DNA of 64,000 nt from Comamonas badia DSM 17552 (GCF_000484635.1 NZ_AXVM01000002.1:310001-374000), one strand, 5' to 3'; numbered from the stretch's first letter, positions 8,777 through 16,394 are shown. Notes: generated by a model from the sequence alone, not told the origin. Numbers and translations are program-made.

Positions 8777-9373
8777 TTATTCGTTCGCCATCGCCCGGGC
8801 GTTGGGCGCGTTGCAAGGCACCACGGTTTCATCATCGCCAAGAGCGAGCCAGAAAAAATCGGGCCAATCCATATGCTGATCACCAGGCACGGCAAACAGG
8901 GCCGCTTCGGTGATCGGCATGCGCGCATCCTGCATGGTGCGCAGCGGTGCCGCATCGCTCAGGGCGTGGTCACACAAAGCAGCCCATAGCGGCGCTGGCA
9001 GCGCCATCGGCTCGGCCGCAGCAACCGGAAACAGCCAAAGCAGCCCCCGAAGCGGTCGCAATTGCTGCTCACGCTCCACGGGGTCGGGGCTCAGGTTGCG
9101 CGCCAGGTGCTGCCCGGCAAGCTCGATCGCTGCCCGGTAGTGGGCAGGATCGATGCCCGGCTCCATCGGCGTCGGGGTGGCTGGTGCTGGCGTTGCAAGG
9201 GGCGGCGGCGCCTCGGTGCCCATGCGGCTGCCCTTGACCATGCCGGGCTCCAGGTGCCTTTTGCGCCAGCGCTGCGCACGCTCCAGGGTGTCAGTGGGCA
9301 TGCCGCGTTTTGCCAGGCGTGAAACCATGGATGCGGATATGCCCAGCAGCTGGGCCAGCTCTTTTTTCTGCAT
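8777..9373 (-). CDS. HTH protein, Nu1/terminase-small-subunit-like N-terminus
   Basis: The protein of about 198 residues begins with a helix-turn-helix of the kind KKELAQLLGISASMVSRLAK followed by RGMPTDTLERAQRWRKRHL. This resembles the winged-helix N-terminus of phage Nu1/terminase small subunits and of MerR-like DNA-binding proteins. A Pro/Ala-rich linker follows (about residues 55-75), then a helical C-terminal domain I do not recognise. A GTG/ATG-type start four codons upstream (9385) is also possible. The gene lies downstream of the primase gene on the same strand and is bracketed by the two copies of the 46-bp repeat. Without a large terminase nearby, a regulatory or packaging-hijack role is only a guess. 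Confidence 0.65.
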   Translation of the reverse strand: MQKKELAQLLGISASMVSRLAKRGMPTDTLERAQRWRKRHLEPGMVKGSRMGTEAPPPLATPAPATPTPMEPGIDPAHYRAAIELAGQHLARNLSPDPVEREQQLRPLRGLLWLFPVAAAEPMALPAPLWAALCDHALSDAAPLRTMQDARMPITEAALFAVPGDQHMDWPDFFWLALGDDETVVPCNAPNARAMANE

Positions 9374-9469
9374 GCGTACCCCCAATGAATCAATGAACTA
9401 AACAGAACCAATTTGGGGCAATGCACGGCGGCAGTGAACCAAATTCAAAGCCCACTACCTACCCCGGAT

Positions 9470-9515
9470 GCGGGGCGCGAATTACCCGTAACGGGGAAAG
9501 GCCAGGAAGGACCCA
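9470..9515. repeat. 46-bp direct repeat, copy 2
   Basis: This is the exact second copy of 8332-8377. It lies in the 202-base gap between the HTH gene and the primase gene stop. Just before and at its start the sequence CCCCGGATGCGGGG can form a small hairpin that copy 1 has only in part. Confidence 0.8.
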
Positions 9516-9587
9516 AACACTGCCCCGCCTTGGAAAATCCGGCGCGGCGGCAGCTCCTGCCCCGCCCCCCACGGGCGGCCGGGCGCG

Positions 9588-12482
9588 CTACACGTCAAGG
9601 CCAAAGATCGCGGGCGTTATGTGATAACAGCGGCTCGGGCCCATGCCGGGCAGGCGGGTTTTGATGGTGAACCGGCCCGCCTCGGTCTTGAGGCATTCAT
9701 GCGCCACCAGCGTGCGGCACACGGCCTCGGGGTCAAAGCCTTGGCATACCTCGCTGCGGAACACCTCGGGCAAGATGAAATACTCCACGCTCACGGCCTC
9801 GCCTTGGGCGGCGCTGATGTGGTCGCCAAACTCGCCCATGTGCGCCGCGTTGGTTTTGATGGGCTCGCCTTGTTCGTTCAACATGCGCCGAAAGCCCGCC
9901 CGTGATAGCGTCTTGGCGTTGTGGTCATCGGCTGCCCGGTGCCACCAGGTAAAGCGGCCTTCCCCGTTGGTCTCCATGAAGCGGCGCACCTGCCGCAGCA
10001 TGGCGCGCACCTCGCCATTGCCAGCGCCCCCGCGTGCCTGCAGCCAGGCATCAAAGCATTGCTCGGCCGCCCATGTGGCATCCAGGTAATCCCAGCCGGT
10101 CAGGCCCGCCTCGGTGGCCAGCTCGCCCGCCATGGCCACCAGCGCAAAGCGGTTGGCAACCCGTTGCACCTGCCCGCTTGCACCCTCGGGCACCCACTTC
10201 GCTGCGATGGCTGCCACGCCTTCACGCAGGCGCCGGGGCAGCTCAGGCCAATGGGCTGCGGCCCATTCGATGAAGGCGACGCCGGGCGCGCCATGGCATT
10301 GCGCGGCCTCGCGGGTCAGGTGCTGGGCAAAGGCGCTGGGGCTGGCATGCCCGTGGATTTCCTCGAATGCACCCAGGCACTTGCCCGCATCGGCAGGGAT
10401 GTCAACCATGCGGATTTCCTGCCCGGTGCGCGTGCGCCGCTGCCCCTCTGCCATGTGGTCGGCAAGCCCCAGCTCACCAGCGGAAAGGAACAGCAGGCGC
10501 CAGCTCAGGCGGGCACGCGGGGCGCCGCCTCGGGTGGCGCGCGCCTTGCTTTGTTCGTTGGCAAGCATGTAGGCGCACTCACCTGCCACCTTGCCATCTA
10601 CCTGTGCCAGCTCATCCAGGATCAGCAACGCGTCGCAGTGCTGCGCGGCGATGGCCTCCAATGCGTTGTCGGTGGCGCGCCAGCGCTGCATGTAGCTGGG
10701 GCCACCATTCACCGATGCAGCCAGGCGCAGCGCGGTGGTCTTGCCCGATGATGAATCACCACGCAGGTGCATGCCCCCGGACTCTATGCCTGCAGGGCGC
10801 AGCAGCGGCCCGGCAAAGGCGCAGGACACGGCAAACATCAGGCGGCTATTGCCACGGCACAACAGGCCGATGCGATCACGCCAGGCGGCGGCATCCTTGC
10901 GCATGCGCCAGGTGTTTTCCATGGCGCTGTCGGATTGAAAAACGATGCGCTGATCCCCGGCGCCGATGGTGGCGTGCGGCAGCACGTAGGCGGCACCGCC
11001 CGCCTCGGTAGGGTGCCAGCCAATGCGATCGGTGCAGGTGGCAAATTCGCTGGGGCGGCGGGTCTGCAGGTACTCGGTCAGCTTGTTTCTTGCGGCCGGG
11101 CTGGTGGCGATGCGCAGGCCCATGCCCAGCAGCATGGCCCGGTATTCGGCGCCATCGCCACTGAGCATGCGGGCGGGCATGGCCCATTGCTTGGGGCGCT
11201 GCAGCGGGTCGGCAAACGCCAGCAGGTAGCCCCAGCTTTGCGCGTCCTGATCGCGGGTGCGTGCGATCACGTCCAAGCGGCTGCACAACCACAGGGGCGC
11301 CAGCGCCTTGCCATCGCGGCCATAGCCGTGAAAGTACACGCCGCCATCGTCAACCGTGAAGGCGTCGGGCCCGTCGCCTGCATCGTCGCCACCGGCGCCA
11401 GCGGGTGCCGGTGGGCTTGTGGGTGGGCTTGCCGGGGGCGCTGCGGCGGCTGCTTGCCGGTAGGCATCGATGGCGGCCGCTATCGTGGCGCGCACGGCAG
11501 CCAGCCCATGGGCGCGGTGCTGGTCGTTGTAGTCCCAATTGAGCGGCTCGCCATTGGCGGGCATGCCCTCGGGCAACACTGCCAGGCCACGCACGGCGCG
11601 GGCGGCGGCCTCGGCTTTGGTGCGGCCGGGGTTGGTGCCGGTGCGTGCCTCGGTGTGCCGATCATCATCGGCGGCGATCGCCAGCAAGGCCGCAGGGTGC
11701 AGGCGGTGCAGGGCCTTGGCAACGTGGATCAGGTTGCCGCAATCGAAGGCGCAGGCGCTGGGGTAGCCCGTGGCCTCGAACACGCTTGCGGCGGTGGCGT
11801 AGCCCTCGGCAACCACGATCACGGCGGCGCCTGCAGGGCTGCCCAGCATGTGCCACAGGCCCGACTTGCGCCCGCCCTTGAAAAAGGTTTTCTCGGGGCC
11901 CCGTTCGGGCTTGGTGGCTGCGATGCGTTGCACGTTCCACAACGCGCCCTCACCATCGCACAGGGGCACGCACAACACGCCGGGCGGCGCATGCCGCACG
12001 CCATGGGCGGCAATGCCCTTGCGCACCAGGTAGGGGGCTTGCGTGGGCTCGGTCACGTCTTGGCAGTTGCCATCCCAGAAGCTTTGCGCCTCTGCTGCGG
12101 CGGCTGCATGTTCACGCTCCACACGCTCGCGCTCAGACTGCGCAGCGGCCTTGCGCTCGGCATCGCGGCGCGCCAGCTCGGCAGCGCTGGGGGGCTCGGC
12201 TGGTTGGTCTGCCTTGGGCAGCTCGAAACCGTTTTGCTTGGCCAGGTGCAGCAGGGTGCCGATGGCCACGCCGCCCCCGGCCCGCACGCTGCGCCAGGTG
12301 CTGGCGCAATCGCTGGCGTGGTAGGTGTCTGCGGTGGCGCTCCAATCCTCGAACAAGGCCCGGCCGGTTGCGTCGGGGTATTCGGACTTGATCGCCATGC
12401 ACACGCGCGCCCATTCATCACGCGGCAGGTTGGCCGGAATGTGCGCCAGGGCGGCGCGGATCAGCTCGGGGGTTATCTGCAC
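9588..12482 (-). CDS. Primase-helicase (PriCT-, TOPRIM- and DUF927-type domains)
   Basis: This 964-residue replication protein starts with a PriCT_2-like domain (residues 1-80). A TOPRIM-like segment follows near 210-300 (VIVVAEGYATAASVFEATG with a downstream AADDD acidic cluster), then a Pro/Ala linker near 350, and a DUF927-type helicase domain with Walker A RGDSSSGKTT (Lys near residue 581) and Walker B LLILDELAQVD near 620. This layout is common in P4-like phages and integrative elements, where one protein primes and unwinds the element's own DNA. The start is GTG at 12482, overlapping the upstream gene by 10 bases. It is the likely replication initiator of the element and may bind its iterons; that last point is inference. 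Confidence 0.88.
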   Translation of the reverse strand: MQITPELIRAALAHIPANLPRDEWARVCMAIKSEYPDATGRALFEDWSATADTYHASDCASTWRSVRAGGGVAIGTLLHLAKQNGFELPKADQPAEPPSAAELARRDAERKAAAQSERERVEREHAAAAAEAQSFWDGNCQDVTEPTQAPYLVRKGIAAHGVRHAPPGVLCVPLCDGEGALWNVQRIAATKPERGPEKTFFKGGRKSGLWHMLGSPAGAAVIVVAEGYATAASVFEATGYPSACAFDCGNLIHVAKALHRLHPAALLAIAADDDRHTEARTGTNPGRTKAEAAARAVRGLAVLPEGMPANGEPLNWDYNDQHRAHGLAAVRATIAAAIDAYRQAAAAAPPASPPTSPPAPAGAGGDDAGDGPDAFTVDDGGVYFHGYGRDGKALAPLWLCSRLDVIARTRDQDAQSWGYLLAFADPLQRPKQWAMPARMLSGDGAEYRAMLLGMGLRIATSPAARNKLTEYLQTRRPSEFATCTDRIGWHPTEAGGAAYVLPHATIGAGDQRIVFQSDSAMENTWRMRKDAAAWRDRIGLLCRGNSRLMFAVSCAFAGPLLRPAGIESGGMHLRGDSSSGKTTALRLAASVNGGPSYMQRWRATDNALEAIAAQHCDALLILDELAQVDGKVAGECAYMLANEQSKARATRGGAPRARLSWRLLFLSAGELGLADHMAEGQRRTRTGQEIRMVDIPADAGKCLGAFEEIHGHASPSAFAQHLTREAAQCHGAPGVAFIEWAAAHWPELPRRLREGVAAIAAKWVPEGASGQVQRVANRFALVAMAGELATEAGLTGWDYLDATWAAEQCFDAWLQARGGAGNGEVRAMLRQVRRFMETNGEGRFTWWHRAADDHNAKTLSRAGFRRMLNEQGEPIKTNAAHMGEFGDHISAAQGEAVSVEYFILPEVFRSEVCQGFDPEAVCRTLVAHECLKTEAGRFTIKTRLPGMGPSRCYHITPAIFGLDV

Positions 12483-12844
12483 TGCTGATCGCCCGGACTG
12501 GCCGCAAGGTGGGCAACGGCGGCGGCAAGCGCGGCATTCAGTTCTGCATCGTCCGCGTCCTGATCGGTGGGGCTTCGGGCTGGCTCCTGTTCACGCATGG
12601 CGGCGGTGTGACGGTCAATGGCGGCTGCGATGGATGCAAGCGCCTCGGCCTGCAGCTCGGCAGCGTGCAAATGGGCGCAGCCCACGATGTAGGCGGCTTC
12701 CAGCGTGGCGCGGCGCTGGGGATGGCTGGTGTCAACCCATCCGCCTACAGCTGCTGTGGAATTGGTCAGGTAGCCATCCATCGGGTTTGTCACGCTGTCG
12801 AGTGCGTAGTCTTCGCACGGCAGGCCGTTGGGAAGGTTTTTCAT
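12473..12844 (-). CDS. Small unknown protein between alpA and primase
   Basis: This 123-residue protein (MKNLPNGLPCEDYALDS at its start) has an Ala-rich helical C-terminal half and no family I recognise. Its ATG shares one base with the stop of the alpA frame (TAATG) and its end overlaps the primase GTG by 10 bases. It is therefore part of a tightly coupled alpA-unknown-primase operon, and its translation likely depends on the upstream gene. Confidence 0.65.
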   Translation of the reverse strand: MKNLPNGLPCEDYALDSVTNPMDGYLTNSTAAVGGWVDTSHPQRRATLEAAYIVGCAHLHAAELQAEALASIAAAIDRHTAAMREQEPARSPTDQDADDAELNAALAAAVAHLAASPGDQQCR

Positions 12845-13109
12845 TACTGCACCCCCTCTGCGATGCGGGCCTGAACCCAGCTCAAAACGGCGGCTTCGCT
12901 CCACACGACGGCGCGGGCCGATAGGCGAATGGAGCGTGGGAAAAGCCCCTGTTCCATCAGGCTGTAAATCGTGGTTTTCTTGATGCCGGTCGTTTGCTCC
13001 ACTTGCGGCAGGCGCAGCAGCCGATCACGCGGAACAACAACCGGGGTTTGCGAGTGCGCCAGGCGCGGGCCGGGCGTGGCGTGGCGTGGGTGAAGGTTTC
13101 AGGGTGCAT
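12844..13109 (-). pseudogene. AlpA-family excisionase/regulator, out of frame with its start
   Basis: The frame ending at TAA 12846-12844 encodes a clear AlpA-type winged HTH: DRLLRLPQVEQTTGIKKTTI, then YSLMEQGLFPRSIRLS and WSEAAVLSWVQARI. This frame has no usable ATG, GTG or TTG start upstream of the HTH; a TGA closes it near the 5' end. An ATG at 13109 with a good AGGAG eight bases upstream lies in another frame. Between them stand three copies of the 5-bp unit CACGC (13074-13088). With two copies the ATG would be in frame, giving MHPETFTHATPGPRLAHSQT followed by PVVVPRDRLLRL. It is thus either a frameshift mutation, a slippage switch or a read error. AlpA proteins activate integrase/excision in similar islands. 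Confidence 0.75.
13074..13088 (-). repeat. Three tandem CACGC units in the alpA 5' end
   Basis: On the minus strand the sequence reads CACGC three times in a row inside the first codons of alpA. Loss of one unit restores the reading frame from the ATG at 13109 to the HTH; gain of one does not. Short tandem repeats of this kind are prone to slippage. Confidence 0.8.
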
Positions 13110-13182
13110 TGCAGTGGCTCCTATTGCCGAAAAAGCTCCCGCACGATCGTTGTGAATTGGCGGGCTTGTGAGGAACTTTCCG

Positions 13183-13303
13183 GCTCGCAACCCTTGGGGT
13201 ACAAGTTGCATTTGCGTGGCATGCGTGCGCTATCGCCAGCCCCGAATGGGCAAGGGGCGCAGCGGTGGGCAAGCTCGCAACCACCGATGCAAACGGGTTG
13301 CGA
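13183..13303. promoter_or_regulatory. Repeated TCGCAACC boxes upstream of alpA
   Basis: TCGCAACC occurs at 13185-13192 and 13275-13282 in direct orientation (both within GCTCGCAACC), and as GGTTGCGA at 13296-13303 in inverse orientation. The three sites lie in the 208-base gap between the upstream operon and the alpA start, so they may be binding sites of an element-encoded regulator. No -10/-35 pair stands out clearly. Confidence 0.4.
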
Positions 13304-13317
13304 AGTGCGGCGGCGGA

Positions 13318-13590
13318 TCAGCCGGTTTTTTGGCCGTTGCGCACGATCACGCCGGGCGGTGCAGCTGCAGCCTTGGGGCGCTTGCGCTCGGCTCCCATGG
13401 CCTTTTGCAACGCCTGCCGCGAAATTGCGATTTCAGCGGCCATTGCATCAAGCGCCGCAGTTTTGCCCATGCCATCGCCCATGCGGCGCTGCAGCTCGGT
13501 AGCCAGGATTGCAAGCTGATCGCCCAGCCCCCAATCGGTGCCGGGGTTGTCTTTGCGGTACTTCACCAGTGAAGGCCAGTCGGTGGGCAT
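13318..13590 (-). CDS. Small unknown protein
   Basis: This protein of about 90 residues (MPTDWPSLVKYRKDNPGTDW at its start) has a helical middle part resembling a DNA-binding helix pair (KTAALDAMAAEIAISRQALQ) and a basic tail. The pattern suggests an HTH protein, but I cannot name the family. The start was chosen at ATG 13590; ATG/GTG codons further upstream would overlap the preceding gene more deeply. It is the last gene of the operon that begins near 15101. Confidence 0.55.
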   Translation of the reverse strand: MPTDWPSLVKYRKDNPGTDWGLGDQLAILATELQRRMGDGMGKTAALDAMAAEIAISRQALQKAMGAERKRPKAAAAPPGVIVRNGQKTG

Positions 13591-13946
13591 GGACGGCACA
13601 ACAGCCAGCGGTGGCCAGGGCACGGCACGGGCTGCAAACCAAGCCAGGATATATGGGCTGGGCTCCTCATCTTGTGCATGCAGCCAGTTGGAAAAAAATG
13701 CGGGGTTACGCGATAAAGCTCAGTTTTGTTTTTTTCATGCCATGCGATACGTTGCGCCTTGGTTGCCGCGCTTAGCGCCGCCCTCAGGGCATCCCGTGCG
13801 GACTTGGGGTGCATTGACGCGGGTCGCTGAAAATCCGTCAGGACTTCTATGGGCAGTTTTTCTGGCCATGGCTTGTCGCGTTCGTCGGCAATTAACCAAT
13901 CGGTCTGCGCTACCGCCTCATACCATTGCAGGTCAACGGCCATCAT
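13563..13946 (-). CDS. Unknown protein, 127 residues
   Basis: The N-terminal two-thirds (MMAVDLQWYEAVAQTDWLIA, then a Lys/Ala-rich helix) look like real coding sequence. The last 40 residues are rich in Cys, Pro and Trp and overlap the next gene's start by about 28 bases, so the true protein may end earlier or be frameshifted into the next frame. Two ATGs stand side by side at 13946 and 13943. The gene follows radC by 10 bases and is presumably co-transcribed. No function is recognised. Confidence 0.5.
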   Translation of the reverse strand: MMAVDLQWYEAVAQTDWLIADERDKPWPEKLPIEVLTDFQRPASMHPKSARDALRAALSAATKAQRIAWHEKNKTELYRVTPHFFPTGCMHKMRSPAHISWLGLQPVPCPGHRWLLCRPCPPTGLHW

Positions 13947-13956
13947 TGCCCCCTGT

Positions 13957-14526
13957 TCAAACTAAGCCCCGCTCGGCCATGGATAGCGTTTGATCGCCTG
14001 CCACGATCACATGATCCAGCACGCGAACATCAATCAACGCCAGGGCGCTTTTAATGGTCTGCGTCAGGGCTTTATCGGCCCGGCTGGGCTCTATGCTGCC
14101 GCTGGGGTGGTTGTGCGTCAGCACCACGCCAGAAGCGCTATGGCGCAAGGTGGCAGATACGATTTCACGCGGATAAACAGCGGTTTGTGTCGGGGTGCCG
14201 CTGGCGTGAAATTCAAAGGCGATGGCCCGGTGCTGGCTATCCATGTACAGCACGGCAAAGCGCTCGATCGGCTCGGCAGCCAGTTGCAGGCGCAGGAACT
14301 CACGCATGGCGGCCGGGCCATCCAGCACTGCGCCGGGCTGGCGCAGGTAGCGCCCCAGGATGCGCAGCGCCTTGGTAATCGTGGCGCGTTCGTGTGGCTG
14401 CATGCGCGGGTGCAGGGCGGCGGAATCGCTGGGCTGGCCATAGACGGCCATGCAATCCCCGGCGCGGTGCTTTGGCAGCGGCAGGGCGCGCTTTTGGGGC
14501 GGGGTGGCAAGGTGGGCGGTGGCCAT
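13957..14526 (-). CDS. RadC-like JAB-domain protein
   Basis: This 189-residue protein has the JAMM metalloprotease-like signature of the RadC/JAB family: His138-x-His140 in THNHPSG, followed by Ser and Asp151 (IEPSRAD). A Glu near residue 105 (AFEFHASGT) is the likely fourth ligand. RadC-type proteins are very common on phages and integrative elements; their role is unsettled and they are not proven DNA-repair enzymes. The gene starts three bases after the stop of the upstream small gene, within an operon of five genes. Confidence 0.85.
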   Translation of the reverse strand: MATAHLATPPQKRALPLPKHRAGDCMAVYGQPSDSAALHPRMQPHERATITKALRILGRYLRQPGAVLDGPAAMREFLRLQLAAEPIERFAVLYMDSQHRAIAFEFHASGTPTQTAVYPREIVSATLRHSASGVVLTHNHPSGSIEPSRADKALTQTIKSALALIDVRVLDHVIVAGDQTLSMAERGLV

Positions 14527-14529
14527 GGC

Positions 14530-14784
14530 TCAGGCCCTCCCCGGTGCGGCTGGATCGGCAGCGGCATGCGCAGCCACGCAGGCCAGCAGCTCGGCAGCCA
14601 GGGCGGCGGCCTGATCGAAGCTCAGGCGCTGCGAATGGTAGCTATCGGGCTCCCAGCGGGCAAGGCGTATGCACCAGGCATCGGCGCTCACGCACAGTTG
14701 CAGGCCGGTGGGGCTGGTGTATTCGCAGCGCAGCAGCATGCCGGGCTCGGGGTGGGCGGATCGTGTGAAGGCGGCGGTATTCAT
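14530..14784 (-). CDS. Small unknown protein, 84 residues
   Basis: This protein starts MNTAAFTRSAHPEPGMLLRC and ends in an Ala-rich helix. Its ATG overlaps the upstream stop as ATGA and its own stop lies three bases before the radC start, which strongly supports real, coupled translation. The segment CVSADAWCIRLARWEPDSYH, with two cysteines and conserved-looking aromatic residues, suggests a small beta fold. The family is not recognised. Confidence 0.6.
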   Translation of the reverse strand: MNTAAFTRSAHPEPGMLLRCEYTSPTGLQLCVSADAWCIRLARWEPDSYHSQRLSFDQAAALAAELLACVAAHAAADPAAPGRA

Positions 14785-15101
14785 GCTGCACCCCCTTCCA
14801 TCGCCTGCAGCGTGCGCAGCGCGCCCAATGCCTGCACCGTCTTGCGCCGTGCGGCGGGCAGATTGGCGGCGGGATGGCGCAGGTAGTGCGCAGCCATGGC
14901 CAGGGCGTTGCTGGCGTCGGCAAATGCCTGCAGACGTTTGCACTCTTGGGGCTCGGTGGGCTGGCTGCAGGGGCCTTGCGGATGCGCCAGGCGCGGGCGG
15001 GCGCTGGCGTGTTGCGGCCCGTGGGGGGCGGCGGTCTTGGGGTGTTGCCCCGTTGCGGGATGGGGCTGGGTGCCTGCCGTGGGCAGGGGGATGATGGGCA
15101 T
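14781..15101 (-). CDS. Small unknown protein, 106 residues
   Basis: This is the first gene of the radC operon. The N-terminal 45 residues are Pro/His/Gln-rich and probably disordered. The rest is helical (CKRLQAFADASNALAMAAHY and following). It ends in an ATGA overlap with the next gene. No family is recognised. A 389-base non-coding stretch with palindromes lies upstream and should contain the operon promoter. Confidence 0.55.
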   Translation of the reverse strand: MPIIPLPTAGTQPHPATGQHPKTAAPHGPQHASARPRLAHPQGPCSQPTEPQECKRLQAFADASNALAMAAHYLRHPAANLPAARRKTVQALGALRTLQAMEGGAA

Positions 15102-15490
15102 GGTTCAAAGCTCCTGATCGAGACTTGAAACCACTCGCCACGTTTTCACGCGCAGCGGGTGGGCGGGATGTTGAAAACACGGCGATCAGACCATGCGCCA
15201 GGTGTTGCCACTCTGGCCATCCCGCCCGGAACCTGAATACGGCGCTGCGCCGTATTCGTTGCAATCCTGACGTGACGAAACCCGCTATCGTGCGGGTTGC
15301 AAACGCTGGTCGTGAGGTGTTTTCAAGCACCGGCCCCTTTCGGGGTTGCGCGCATCGTAGCGGCATTGCACCAGGTGCGCAAGGGCTATCGGCATCGGCG
15401 CGGGTCAATTTCAGGGATCAGGCGTGGGATGGCTCGGGCTGCGCCCGCAAACCCTATCGGTATGTGGGCGGGACCGGGCGCAGGGCAGGG
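15102..15490. promoter_or_regulatory. Non-coding stretch with nested inverted repeats
   Basis: No gene is supported here. It holds a perfect palindrome with 11-bp arms and a single central base (15236-15246 and 15248-15258), nested inside a 10-bp inverted repeat TTGAAAACAC / GTGTTTTCAA (15171-15180 and 15317-15326). The position upstream of the radC operon suggests a control region. A convincing -10/-35 pair was not found. Confidence 0.5.
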
Positions 15491-15778
15491 TCAATCGTCG
15501 GATGGGGCACGCGGGGGCAGTAGGTAAGCCGCATGCAGGCGCGCCAGGTCTTGCATGAACCATCCCTCACCCTTGGGGCTGGCTGGCACGACGTGGGCAG
15601 CGTGCAGGCGCTTCAAATCCAGCAGCAGGCCCATATGTTGGGGCACCCATGCCGGGATCGGCACGCCCTCATTGCGCCAGCGGCTGGGGGTGTTGCGGTG
15701 CAGGCCGGTGGCCCGGCAAAAGTCCACGGCCTTCCAATCGAGGGCGGCCAAAGCGGCATCGAATTCTTCAAGGGTCAT
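15491..15778 (-). CDS. Small HTH protein (Cro/XRE-like)
   Basis: This 95-residue protein opens with MTLEEFDAALAALDWKAVDF and then CRATGLHRNTPSRWRNEG, a helix-turn-helix in which LHRNTPSRW would be the recognition helix. The pattern resembles phage Cro-like or XRE-type repressors that choose between lysogeny and excision. An ATG nine bases upstream (15787) is also possible. The upstream gap contains an AT-rich palindrome at 15842-15862 that could be its operator. Its target is not known. Confidence 0.65.
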   Translation of the reverse strand: MTLEEFDAALAALDWKAVDFCRATGLHRNTPSRWRNEGVPIPAWVPQHMGLLLDLKRLHAAHVVPASPKGEGWFMQDLARLHAAYLLPPRAPSDD

Positions 15779-15841
15779 TGCGCGCATCCTTTTGTTGAAG
15801 TCAGCATTGTGGCATGCAATCCCTTAAAGGTGCAAAAAAAA

Positions 15842-15862
15842 TTAAATACGCACTGTATTTAA
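15842..15862. promoter_or_regulatory. AT-rich palindrome TTAAATAC-N5-GTATTTAA
   Basis: Perfect 8-bp inverted arms separated by GCACT lie within an A/T-rich stretch just upstream of the small HTH gene. It is a good operator candidate for that repressor and could also be a DNA-unwinding element, because DnaA-box-like sites follow at 15891 and 15992. Confidence 0.5.
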
Positions 15863-15890
15863 CATAAAACCCGTTGTCTAAAGTGTGCGT

Positions 15891-16000
15891 TGTGAATAAC
15901 TTTCGCACATTTGTGGGCAAACCTAGCATTCATGCGGGTTTGCGGCCGATGGCCGTTTTGCCGAAAAAATAGGCAGTTGCTTACACGAAAGTTATCCACA
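15891..16000. promoter_or_regulatory. Two DnaA-box-like sites as an inverted repeat, candidate replication origin
   Basis: TGTGAATAACTTTCG at 15891-15905 and CGAAAGTTATCCACA at 15986-16000 are inverted copies with 14 of 15 bases matching. Their ends fit the DnaA box TTATNCACA (TTATTCACA on the minus strand, TTATCCACA on the plus strand). They sit in a 289-base non-coding gap next to an AT-rich palindrome, as expected of a small replication origin. The functional claim is inference. Confidence 0.5.
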
Positions 16001-16076
16001 GGTTTGCTATCAAAAACAAAGCGGTGCATTTTGAGCGTGCAAACCGGGCACCGGGGCATGGTGGCGCCGGGGCCGA

Positions 16077-16394
16077 TCAAGCCCCGTCGTGCGCGATGCG
16101 CAGGCGCAGGCCAGCCGCACCCAGCACGGCAAGCAGTGTTTTGATGGTGGGGTTGCCGCTGGGGCTCAGGGCGCGGTACAGGCTTTCGCGGGGCATGCCC
16201 GCACGCTCGGCAACGGTGGCCATGCCTTGTGCCTCGGCAACGTGGCGCAGCGCAGCCAAAAGCGCTGCCTGCCCGCCCGGCTGGGTGCATTCGTCCAGGG
16301 CGGCAGCCAGGTATTCATCGGCAAACGCGGGATCGGTGCGCAGCAGGTCAACCACGATGGCGTCGTGCGGACGGCTTGCTGTGGTGGTGGTCAT
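16077..16394 (-). CDS. Antitoxin, HTH addiction-module antidote (HigA-like)
   Basis: This 105-residue protein has a C-terminal Cro-like HTH with the signature of the putative addiction-module antidote family (TIGR02684-type): QGMATVAERAGMPRESLYRA, then SGNPTIKTLLAVLGAAGLRL. It neutralises the toxin encoded just upstream and normally represses the operon. Its ATG overlaps the toxin stop as ATGA, and the toxin-first gene order is usual for this type. It probably stabilises the mobile element in the host. Confidence 0.88.
   Translation of the reverse strand: MTTTTASRPHDAIVVDLLRTDPAFADEYLAAALDECTQPGGQAALLAALRHVAEAQGMATVAERAGMPRESLYRALSPSGNPTIKTLLAVLGAAGLRLRIAHDGA

Noticed and set aside
8671-8913. 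80-codon plus-strand frame in the left arm of the element
   Set aside because: It overlaps the end of the HTH gene in antisense, with no start signal or conserved pattern.
10767-12488. Plus-strand open frame of 573 codons
   Set aside because: It is antisense to the primase-helicase, Gly/Ala/His-rich and without motifs.
12957-13211. 84-codon open frame covering the alpA 5' end
   Set aside because: Only its first codons are meaningful; the basic, Cys/Arg-rich rest is the wrong frame of the AlpA HTH.
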